From Candidatus Falkowbacteria bacterium CG10_big_fil_rev_8_21_14_0_10_43_10 (GTDB lineage Bacteria; Patescibacteriota; Patescibacteriia; Patescibacteriales; XYC2-FULL-47-12), in assembly GCA_002773655.1 (NCBI GenBank), contig PFAR01000045.1:1-19767 (forward strand): DNA of 19,767 nt, read 5' to 3'. A model generated the notes under the pieces. That model worked only from the letters and a program-made list of their open reading frames with translations, had not been told where the DNA came from and searched no databases. The translations under genes and the position numbers were made by a program. This document shows positions 7,622 through 15,700 of the stretch, one piece after another (position 1 is the first letter of the stretch; each line of letters begins with the position of its first letter).

Positions 7622-8524
7622 TTAATTATTCCTTTTTAAGTTAATCAAAATCCCATAGACTGTATCCGGAGCGTACTTTTCCTGTGTCGGCAAAAGCTCT
7701 TTTTCATAAGTTTCAGTTAGCGGGTTACCGGGAGAAAAATTAACGTCTTCTTTGCGAATCGGATCCATAGCCAAAGCTTTTTGCCAAACAACATAGCCTT
7801 TCGGTATATCTCCATTAATTAAGACTTTTTCCTCGATGGATTTATCAACCATCATTCGGCTTAATTCTTCTACCTTAGCTTGTTCTTCAGGGGAACCAAG
7901 ATCGCCACGAACGCCGTTTTTAAAACCGCAAAAAAATCCATCGTAACCGTTTTCGTTGCCTATTTTTAACCTGTTGCTTACTGCCTGGGGAACAAAGGAA
8001 ATTCCCACGAAAGCTGAAACATCTCTTTGTTCAAAAGCTAAATTATACATTTCTTTGTTGTAGCCTTTTTTTTGTTCCTGTCCGTCAACCATAGTTAAGG
8101 CCACATAAGCCGCCCGCGAGCCGTTTTCCATCGGCAAAAATTCAATTGCGAAAAAACCGATTATTTTATCCCCTTCGGAAACCACGATTATCCTGTCGCT
8201 ATGGCAAATATTAAATTCAATCAGCTCGGCGGCGTTTTTTGCCATTTCCGGATTGCCGGCATCATAGCTTCTGGGATTTTCTTTCGGCTCAAATTCATTA
8301 AAAACTACTTTGCCGAAAGGCCCGACCATTTTTTCTATTTCCGCTTGAGTCTGAAAAACATCCTTGTCGGTTACCTCAATCATGAAAACATCTTTACCTT
8401 TTAATATCTCGCGTTCAGGATTAACCTCTAAATCCTTAATTTCCGCTCCTTTTAAAGAGCACAACTGTTCCTTAACACTTAATTTTTCCGCCTCCGGTTG
8501 CAGAGGAGATTCAAAATGCATCAT
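7622..8524 (-). CDS. GNAT-like acyltransferase
   Basis: A 300-residue protein whose central part looks like a GCN5-related N-acetyltransferase. It has RIIVVSEGDKIIGFFAIE (111-128), a typical beta strand pair, then AAYVALTMVDGQ and QKKGYNKEMYNLAF (151-164), which matches the acyl-CoA pyrophosphate loop Q/RxxGxG/A followed by a helix. The N-terminal 80 residues and the C-terminal 110 are not recognised, and the protein is about twice the size of a minimal GNAT domain. If functional it would transfer an acyl group from a CoA or tRNA donor to an amine; in this cluster a peptide amino terminus or the amine left by the decarboxylase are plausible acceptors. Two adjacent ATG codons (8524, 8521) could start it; no Shine-Dalgarno is seen. 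It sits 14 bases upstream of the epimerase gene. Confidence 0.55.
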   Translation of the reverse strand: MMHFESPLQPEAEKLSVKEQLCSLKGAEIKDLEVNPEREILKGKDVFMIEVTDKDVFQTQAEIEKMVGPFGKVVFNEFEPKENPRSYDAGNPEMAKNAAELIEFNICHSDRIIVVSEGDKIIGFFAIEFLPMENGSRAAYVALTMVDGQEQKKGYNKEMYNLAFEQRDVSAFVGISFVPQAVSNRLKIGNENGYDGFFCGFKNGVRGDLGSPEEQAKVEELSRMMVDKSIEEKVLINGDIPKGYVVWQKALAMDPIRKEDVNFSPGNPLTETYEKELLPTQEKYAPDTVYGILINLKRNN

Positions 8525-8544
8525 AATGTTATGATTAAAATTTA

Positions 8545-9924
8545 TTAAAGTCTAGATAATTCTTGTTGATAAATTTTTAAGATTTTTTTAGTAAGGCCGT
8601 TGGGCAAAATCCAGCCCGGGGTAATGCCCAGATATTTTTTAATCAATTTTTTTTGGTTCCTTTCAAATTTTTTAAGTTTTGTTTTTTTAAACAAATCTAT
8701 GCTATAGCCAGAACGGCCTTTCAGGCATGCCAGGTAAAATGCCAGCCCCAGCTCTTCCTCCGAGCCGTATGCCGGCGCCTGGGGGTCGTATTTGAAAAAA
8801 TGTTCGTAAACAGACGCGTGTTCTCGGTCAAACAAATTTTCGGTAAATCCTATTTTTTTTAAGTCTATGTTAAAAGCGCTGCCTAAAGCGAAGATATAGC
8901 CGCATTTAACGCAATACTGGCACCAGCGGTTGGTTTTTGCTTTTTCATTGTCAGCCATGCATGACATCTGGTATTTGCCGTACTCCGGATAGCGGCCGTG
9001 TAATATTTTAGTTATCGCTATTTCGTAAAGCGGCTCCATAAAGCTGATAACCTCTATTTTTCGTCCCGCGATGAGCGAAGCCAGCAATCCCTGCTGGGGA
9101 GTCCAATCACCGTGCTGGTCATAGCCGGCTTTGTATGTCAGCACGCCTTCTTTATTAAAAAAAACATCATTGCATGACTGCTCATTCCCTAAAATTATGT
9201 AATCAGCTTTAAAATAGTCGGCTAATGGAACCGAAAGCATGCTATATTCCGTTGTCTGCAGACCCCAGCCCAGCTCCGTTTCCAGATTCCAGTATTTTCC
9301 ATAACGGAGAATTCCGGGGCCGTATTCTATCGTATAGACTTTTAATCCCGTTTCCGCCTCAAATTTTTTAATCAGCTTTTTTTTATGAAAATATTCAAAT
9401 TCATTTGCGGGTTCAATAAAATTTACCAATATCGGCTTTATTCCAATCTCGCGGCATAAGGCCGCGCTTAACAAACTCTCTTTCCCGAAGGAAAAGGGAA
9501 TAATGGCGGCGGGCATGGTTTTTTTATGAAAGTTATTTCGCGCAGTTTTTATTTTATTGTCCGCGAAAATATATTGAGTATTAAAAAATTTTTTCACGTA
9601 TCCCAATGATGATTTTTCGTCCGCGATGGCGCAGCACGGCATGTCATATATTCCGTTCTTGAATAAAAATGTTTCCGATAGGGGCCTGGCTGTTTGGTAA
9701 TATATTTTGGTCAAGTCAAACATCTGGGGCAGGAATATGGTTGAACTGTAAGCAGCGTTGTCTTTTAAAGCCTCCTTGGCTTTAGCGGGATATTTTTGCC
9801 ATATTTCGCGGGGATAGGTTATTGAGAACTCTTTGCCGTTTACAATGACAGTGAGGCCGCCTTTTGTTACTTTAGCGTCAATGTTAAGGCTTTTTAAATT
9901 TTTTTTTGCTTCGCGTTTCGCCAT
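8545..9924 (-). CDS. MurL-like PP-loop ATP-dependent protein (possible glutamyl epimerase)
   Basis: A 459-residue cytosolic protein with a PP-loop-like nucleotide-binding motif, PFSFGKESLLS (143-153, related to SGGKDS), and LGNEQS (245-250) after the alpha/beta core. A cysteine-rich segment follows: C322, then RWCQYCVKC with C335, C338 and C341. This combination, an ATP-pyrophosphatase-like core then GNExS then WCxxCxKC, is how I recall the MurL family. MurL in Xanthomonas uses ATP to invert the terminal L-Glu of UDP-MurNAc-L-Ala-L-Glu. It was recalled from memory without an alignment, and the motif TYKAGYDQHGD replaces the stretch I expect there. Neighbours strengthen the idea: a dipeptide epimerase for Ala-Glu and a D-Ala-D-Ala-ligase-like enzyme are in the same operon. 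The alternative is an unrelated PP-loop ligase or thiolase-like tRNA/amidation enzyme. It lies 20 bases from each neighbour. Confidence 0.55.
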   Translation of the reverse strand: MAKREAKKNLKSLNIDAKVTKGGLTVIVNGKEFSITYPREIWQKYPAKAKEALKDNAAYSSTIFLPQMFDLTKIYYQTARPLSETFLFKNGIYDMPCCAIADEKSSLGYVKKFFNTQYIFADNKIKTARNNFHKKTMPAAIIPFSFGKESLLSAALCREIGIKPILVNFIEPANEFEYFHKKKLIKKFEAETGLKVYTIEYGPGILRYGKYWNLETELGWGLQTTEYSMLSVPLADYFKADYIILGNEQSCNDVFFNKEGVLTYKAGYDQHGDWTPQQGLLASLIAGRKIEVISFMEPLYEIAITKILHGRYPEYGKYQMSCMADNEKAKTNRWCQYCVKCGYIFALGSAFNIDLKKIGFTENLFDREHASVYEHFFKYDPQAPAYGSEEELGLAFYLACLKGRSGYSIDLFKKTKLKKFERNQKKLIKKYLGITPGWILPNGLTKKILKIYQQELSRL

Positions 9925-9944
9925 TTAATTATTATTAATTTAAT

Positions 9945-12401
9945 TTACATTAAACCGGTTTGCAGATGATAATAATTCGGTTTATTTTTGTAGCGTTTTA
10001 CGGTCATGCGGATAATTTCTTCCAAAAAATCCCCGTAGTCCATGCCGGCAAGCTTGGCCACCTGCGGCAGCCGGTTTTTAAAATTTATGTGCGGATTGGG
10101 GTTTAATTCTAAAATATACGGATTATCATGTTTGTCCACTTTTATTTCCACCCGCCCATAGTCATGGCAATCCAAGATATTATAAGTATCCAGCGCTATC
10201 TCCGTAATAAGCGACTCTAATTTTTTATTGCTGCTTTTCGAAGGCTCTTCCATAATGATTGATTTATAAGCCGGATTGTCGGTCCATTTGGCTTCAAAAG
10301 AATAGATATGCCAATAATTCTCGGGCAATTTATCAAAAATTGACCGGGATAGGGGCAAAACGCGCAAATCGTCTTCTTCGCTGCCGATTATCGGCACATC
10401 ATACTCATCGCCGTCAATATACTCCTCCACTAAAGCCGGACTGCCCAGACCGACGATAACTTTTTCCAGCTGCGCCCTGAGCTCTTTTTCGTTGGTTACC
10501 ACGGAATCGTTGGTAATGCCGATAGAGCTGTCATTATTAGCGGGTTTCACTATCAGGGGATATTTTAATCCGCTATCAATCTCATCATTAATGGAGTAGG
10601 CGTAATCCCATTTCGGGGTCGGAATGCCATGGTATGATAAAAGTTTTTTTACCCGGATTTTGTCAATGCATAATCCGAGCGTAAAGGGATTTGATCCTGT
10701 ATAGGGAATTTGCAGGAGATCGAAAATGGCCGCCGCGTGCGGCTTCAGCAAGCTGGAATTATTAATGCTCTCGCAAACGTTAAAAACCAGATCCACGTTG
10801 CTGTCTTTCAGCTCGGCAAATGTTTTCGCCAGATTATTAAAATCAAAGAAAGTAGTTTTATAACCCCTTTCATTCAAGGCGGACTCAACATCCCGGCCGA
10901 TGGCGGAAAGCTCGGCTTCAATCGCCCCCGTTTCTTCCTGGAATATATTGCCGGCGATGCCGATATGGAGATTTCGCTGGTTTTTTATGGATATTCTCCG
11001 GAAGCGTTCTATTTTTGCCGCTCCCTGCAGCAGTTCTTTATTCATTGAAGCCATGGAAAATCTGCTTTTCCTCAATGTTTTACCGATTGAAGAGTCAGGA
11101 TCGAATTTTGCCACTTCAAATTTTATATCTTTTAAAATATCGTCAAGATTATCTTTCGCGTCCAGCGGATTCTCTCCGGCAACCGTCAGCCAGCCAATAT
11201 ACTCGAATCCTTCGGGCGGAACTAAAACCGCGTCTCCTATTTTTTTATAGAGATGAAATTCCTCCAAATTTTTATTCAGCTTTATTTTTTCCGCTATGTC
11301 AAATTTTATTAAAATTCCGGAACTGTCAGGCAGAAAGTAAGCGCCGGAAAGATATTCATACGGCTCTTCCTTTTTTTTAATTTTATTAAAGTATATGCCT
11401 AGAGATATTTTAGCCGCGTATTCAATTAAATCGACATGCCACGCTCCCTTCACGAATGAATTGACTTCATCGCCGCCCATTCTTAAATTTACTTCAATCG
11501 GCGCCGGGCCGGTATGCGAAATTTTCGCTTCAAAATGTACGCAGCCGTTTTGCACGCCTAATTTTTCCAAAGTAAGCTCCGCCAATTCCAGCAATTCCCC
11601 TTGGTTTTTTTTAGGCAGGCTGGACGGAATGGCCTGTCCGGTTTCCACAAAAAAAGGCTCTCTGGTTTTATAGTTATCGGTTATGGACCAAAATTTTATC
11701 TTGCCGTTTTGTAATAATATATCAATATCAACCTCATCGCCGTCTATATATTCTTCAACCAAAATATCCAGCCCCTCGCTCAGCGCGGATTCCACTTTGC
11801 TGGAGATATTCTTTTTTATATATTCGTAAGTTGAGTAAAATTCTTCTTTATTCTCCGCCTTGACGACAAAAGCGCTGGAAGAGCCATATGTCGGTTTAAG
11901 CACCACGGGGAAAGCGAAGTTATCAGCCGCGCAGCTAAGATCCCTGGCGGATTTAATCAGCATATTTTTTGGAGCCTTGATGCCGTTCTCTTCGCAGAAT
12001 TTTCTGAATAAGTATTTATTGCGGGCTTTTTTGGCGACGGAAAAAGGAATGCCGATAAAGTTGAATTTGTCAGTGATTTTTGAAGTTAAAAGCACATCGT
12101 CTTCCCAGAAAGTAAGCGCGCCGTCAATATGGATATGCCTGTTATCCTTGATAAACTTTTCCACTTGCTGCAAGGATTCGGCGTGGTTAGCGGTATCAGC
12201 TAATATCCAAGAATCGACATATTCATTGGCCCAATTTTTTTCTTTATTTAAAACGACTATTTTTAATCCCAATTTTTTTAATTTCTGCAGGATAAAGCGT
12301 TTTTTAATCGAGCCGGTGTTCACCAGCAGCATGGTTTTCCCCGCGAACGCCCCATTGCCGTTTTTCATTCCGTTGACTTCCATTTTTTCTTTTTTTTCCA
12401 T
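9945..12401 (-). CDS. Double ATP-grasp peptide ligase (CarB-like half fused to D-Ala-D-Ala-ligase-like half)
   Basis: An 818-residue protein made of two complete ATP-grasp enzymes. The N-terminal half (about 20-450) has a preATP Rossmann part, the ATP-binding lysine and flexible loop FPVVLKPTYGSSSA (164-177), VEEYIDG (215-221) and metal-site IEVNLRMGG (302-310), as in carnosine-synthase/L-amino-acid-ligase-like enzymes. The C-terminal half (about 475-800) looks like D-alanine-D-alanine ligase: NVCES (541-545), IPYTGSNPFTLGLCIDK (565-581), PLIVKPANNDSSIG (615-628), VEEYIDG (658-664), GRVEIK (749-754) and LELNPNPH (764-771). The DDL hallmark of N-terminal G-E-S-x-E is not obvious. Each half could form one amide bond. 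The first 20 residues are Lys/Asn-rich with ATGs at codons 1, 7 and 12; no good Shine-Dalgarno distinguishes them. It is the first gene of the seven-gene operon and is preceded by a terminator-like hairpin. Confidence 0.85.
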   Translation of the reverse strand: MEKKEKMEVNGMKNGNGAFAGKTMLLVNTGSIKKRFILQKLKKLGLKIVVLNKEKNWANEYVDSWILADTANHAESLQQVEKFIKDNRHIHIDGALTFWEDDVLLTSKITDKFNFIGIPFSVAKKARNKYLFRKFCEENGIKAPKNMLIKSARDLSCAADNFAFPVVLKPTYGSSSAFVVKAENKEEFYSTYEYIKKNISSKVESALSEGLDILVEEYIDGDEVDIDILLQNGKIKFWSITDNYKTREPFFVETGQAIPSSLPKKNQGELLELAELTLEKLGVQNGCVHFEAKISHTGPAPIEVNLRMGGDEVNSFVKGAWHVDLIEYAAKISLGIYFNKIKKKEEPYEYLSGAYFLPDSSGILIKFDIAEKIKLNKNLEEFHLYKKIGDAVLVPPEGFEYIGWLTVAGENPLDAKDNLDDILKDIKFEVAKFDPDSSIGKTLRKSRFSMASMNKELLQGAAKIERFRRISIKNQRNLHIGIAGNIFQEETGAIEAELSAIGRDVESALNERGYKTTFFDFNNLAKTFAELKDSNVDLVFNVCESINNSSLLKPHAAAIFDLLQIPYTGSNPFTLGLCIDKIRVKKLLSYHGIPTPKWDYAYSINDEIDSGLKYPLIVKPANNDSSIGITNDSVVTNEKELRAQLEKVIVGLGSPALVEEYIDGDEYDVPIIGSEEDDLRVLPLSRSIFDKLPENYWHIYSFEAKWTDNPAYKSIIMEEPSKSSNKKLESLITEIALDTYNILDCHDYGRVEIKVDKHDNPYILELNPNPHINFKNRLPQVAKLAGMDYGDFLEEIIRMTVKRYKNKPNYYHLQTGLM

Positions 12402-12442
12402 AATAAAAAAACAAAAAAGCCGACTAAAAAATCAGCTCTTTT
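12402..12442 (-). terminator. Terminator-like hairpin immediately upstream of the double ATP-grasp gene (possible attenuator)
   Basis: Read on the - strand, AGCTGA (12437-12432) pairs with TCGGCT (12423-12418), with one G-T pair and an 8-base loop. A/T flanks extend the stem past one unpaired base, and long T-runs follow down to the gene start at 12401. This is a complete intrinsic-terminator layout, but it sits in the leader of the operon rather than after a gene, so a transcript from further upstream would stop here unless the hairpin is prevented from forming. It could equally end a short transcript from the intergenic region. Confidence 0.55.
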
Positions 12443-12543
12443 AGTAAGATTATTTTATATTTAAAATACTTTAGATTAAAATTTAAAATTTTTTGTTTGA
12501 AACAAACCCCGTCGGAGAGCTGGCCGTTGCCGGTATTTTTCAT
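12424..12543 (-). CDS. Possible 39-codon leader or peptide ORF ahead of the seven-gene operon
   Basis: An ATG at 12543 opens a 39-codon frame that begins MKNTGNGQLSDGVCFKQK and ends with a TAG at 12424-12426 inside the loop of the terminator-like hairpin. The first third is GC-rich against a very AT-rich surround, the rest is Lys/Ile/Leu/Phe-rich. No Shine-Dalgarno precedes it; a TACTAT lies 5 bases upstream of the ATG and would give an almost leaderless mRNA if it were a -10 box. Position and the hairpin overlap are what make it interesting. Chance is a real possibility for an ORF of this size. No family is recognised. Confidence 0.2.
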   Translation of the reverse strand: MKNTGNGQLSDGVCFKQKILNFNLKYFKYKIILLKELIF

Positions 12544-12691
12544 TTGATATAGTATTAGTTGTTAATTAATAATTTTAATTAAATTATATAACAATTATAT
12601 TAGCAATTATAAAAAAAGCAATAGAAGGGAGGCTTTTGCCGGCAGGATTTTTTTTTATAGTTGAATAATGTATACTACAGATATATTACTA
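12544..12691. other. AT-rich divergent intergenic region with likely promoters for both sides
   Basis: Between the - strand operon and the + strand helicase gene the DNA is nearly pure A/T from 12541 to 12620, with several TATAAT-like words on both strands. Best on the + strand is TATACT at 12671-12676, with only a T-run at the -35 position. No -35/-10 pair stands out clearly on either strand, so promoters are expected but not placed. No gene or structured RNA is recognised. Confidence 0.4.
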
Positions 12692-12747
12692 TTGCCATTC
12701 TGGGCGGCTGATTAGATTCTTCGCCGCTTCGCTTCTCAGAATGGCAA
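12692..12747. repeat. Structured inverted-repeat element (REP/MITE-like)
   Basis: TTGCCATTCTG (12692-12702) and CAGAATGGCAA (12737-12747) form a perfect 11-bp inverted repeat, with a second stem GCGGC/GCCGC (12704-12708 with 12723-12727) nested inside. Read on the - strand the internal words GAAGCGAAGC and GAAGAATCT resemble a CATTCTGAGCGAAGCGAAGAATCT-type interspersed element that I recall from many environmental bacterial genomes. It ends 10 bases before the helicase start codon, so it would be in its 5' UTR if transcription starts upstream. No transposase is present, so mobility would be in trans. Confidence 0.65.
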
Positions 12748-12757
12748 AAGAGAAATT

Positions 12758-15700
12758 ATGTATAAGTTAAATAAAGAACAACTTAAGGCAGTTGAGCATA
12801 CGGGCAGCCCATTATTAATCGTAGCCGGCGCGGGCACGGGGAAAACCACTGTTATTACGCAAAAAATCGGTTGGCTGGCGGAGCGGGAGCTCGCCCAGCC
12901 GGATGAAATTTTAGCGCTGACTTTTACGGAAAAGGCCGCCGGAGAGATGGAGGAGCGCGTTGATAAAATCATGCCTTACGGATATATGGATATGTGGGTT
13001 ATGACTTTCCACGGTTTTTGCGAAAAAATTTTACAGCAGCACGGCCTGGATATCGGCTTGCCCACTAATTTTAAATTGCTGAATGAATTCGGCCAGTGGG
13101 CTTTAGTTAAGAAAAATTTAGATAAATTCAACCTGGATTATTACCGGCCGCTGGGAAACCAGACAAAATTCATTTCCGCTTTGCTTAAGCATTTTTCCCG
13201 CGCCAAGGATGAAGACACAGCCCCGCAACAATATTTGGAGTACGCGGAAGAATTGAAAGAGAATGTTGATTCTATGCTAAGCGGCAAGGCAGTAAAAAGG
13301 CGAGGAAATGACAAATTCCCAAAAATAAATTCCAAAGAAATTATAAATTCTAAATTACAAATTCAAAAATATTTAGGTGTTGAAGGCGGAATCACGAAGG
13401 AAATTGCGGAACAGGAAATTGCCAGGATTAATGAAGTGGCAAACGCCTACTATGTGTACCAGCAATTATTGCTGGACAACAACGTGTTGGATTTTGGGGA
13501 TTTAATAAATTACACCCTGAAATTATTCCGCGGGCGGCCGGCGATATTGGCAAAATTTCAGCAAAAATTCAAATATATTTTGGTGGATGAGTTTCAGGAT
13601 ACAAACTGGGCGCAGTACGAACTGGTAAAGTTGCTGTCCCCCCAGGGTAAAAATTTAACCGTTGTCGGCGATGACGACCAAAGCATATTCAGGTTCCGCG
13701 GCGCCAGCATGTCCAATATTTTGCAGTTTAAAAAAGATTATCCCGATGCCAGCGAAGTCGTATTAACGCAGAATTACAGGAGTGCTCAGAATATTTTAGA
13801 TATAGCGTATAAGTTTATTAAGTTGAATGATCCAAATAGATTGGAACATAAATTTAATGAAAACGCAGAGACAGATTTCAAACCTGTCTCTGCGCAAGGA
13901 ATAAATAAAAAATTACAATCCCAAAATGATATTAAGGGCGTGATTGAAGTTATTCAAGGCAATGATTTGCAGGATGAGGTTAACAAGGTAATAAAAAAAA
14001 TCGCGGAGTTAAAAAATTTAGATAAGCAATCCACCTGGAACGATTTCGTTATTTTAGTAAGAGCCAACGCCACCGCCAAAGAATTTATCAACGCTTTAGA
14101 GATAAACAGCATTCCTTATATTTTTTTAGCTTCGCGGGGGCTGTACAGCCGGCCGCTGATTATGGATATAATTGCCTATCTGAATTTATTGGATAATTAT
14201 CACGAGAACACTTCGCTTTACCGGGTTTTAAACATCCCTGTTTTTAAATTCAGGCATGAAGAGATAATCGGCTTTCTGCAGCTGGCCAAGAAAAAGGCCT
14301 GGTCGCTGTATGAAACTATCAAATATCTGTCTAATTTTTCCGCGGAATCAAAAGACAAGATCCAAAAGCTGATAAATTTAATTGAGAAGCAGACAGCTCT
14401 GATAAAGCAAAAAAAGGCAAGCGAAATTATTCTGGCTTTTTTGCAGGACAGCGGCTACGTGGACTATTTGGAAAATTTGGAGGACGAGCGGGAGAAAAAG
14501 GAAAATATGCGGGAGCTTAACGCTTTTATTATGAAGCGGGTGAAGGAGTTTGAAGCGGAGGCTGGCGACGCGTCGGTCAAGAATTTTTTGGCCGAATTGA
14601 ATTTAGAAATTGAATCGGGCGAAGAGGGCAGCTTGTTGGTTGATCCGGATGAGGGGCCGGAGATGGTGAAAGTTTCAACCGTGCACGCGGCCAAGGGGCT
14701 GGAGTTTAAATATGTTTTTATCGTCGGCCTGGTTGACTTGCGTTTTCCCACCGCGGAAAGAAAAGACCCGATTTTATTGCCCGACGCCCTGGTTAAGGAA
14801 ATTTTGCCCAGGGGCGACGTCCATTTGGAAGAAGAGCGCCGCTTATTTTATGTCGCGATGACGCGCGCCAAGCAAAGCCTTTATTTTTCCTGGGCTCCGG
14901 ATTACGGCGGGCAAAGGAAGAAAAAGCCCTCCCGGTTTTTAGCGGAGATGAAATTGGTTAATCCCGGCGCGGAATTTGAGCAATCCGATCGGCCTGCCGG
15001 GCCGGCGGCTTTCGCGCCGCCCGTCGCGCCGCCGCCGAAATTCGTTTATCCGATTCCGAAATTTTATTCTTACACTCAGCTGCAGTCTTACGACAAATGC
15101 CCTTATAATTATTATATTAATCATGTTTTGAAAATTCCCAAGTCCGGCAAGCATTTTTTCAGCTTCGGCCAGACAATGCACCTGGCATTGCAGAAGTTTT
15201 TTACCTTAGTCATGCAAAGCCAGTCCGCCGCGCAGGCTGATTTGTTCGGGCAGGCAAAAACCGCCGCCCAGACGCGGGCGTTCCTGTCGCTTGACCGGCT
15301 GCTTGAATTATACGAGGAATCATGGATTGACGACTGGTATGAGGATAAAGGGCAGAAAGAGAAATACAAAAAAAAAGGGAAAGACATTTTGCGGGAATTC
15401 TACCGGAAGCATGATAATAACTGGCCGCGCGTCATTGGCCTGGAACAGGGATTAAGGTTAAGAATTGGGGAATATACCCTTTACGGCAAGGTGGACCGGA
15501 TTGATGATTTAGGAGAGCGGGGAGCGCAGATTGTCGACTATAAAACCGGCGAAGCTAAGACGGGCGATAAGATAACCAATGAACAGAAATACCAGTTGCT
15601 TTTATACCAGTTGGCCGCCACGGAAGTTCTCCGGCGGAAACCCGCCAATCTGCAATTTTATTATTTAGATAATAACAGCGAGGTTAATTTTTTGGGCGAA

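Noticed and set aside
11860..12444. 194-codon + strand frame opposite the double ATP-grasp gene
   Set aside because: It is a shadow of the well-supported opposite-strand coding sequence and shows no recognisable domain.
12402..12757. Structured noncoding RNA or tRNA in the divergent intergenic region
   Set aside because: No cloverleaf or known riboswitch pattern was found; the visible structures are explained by a terminator-like hairpin and an inverted-repeat element.
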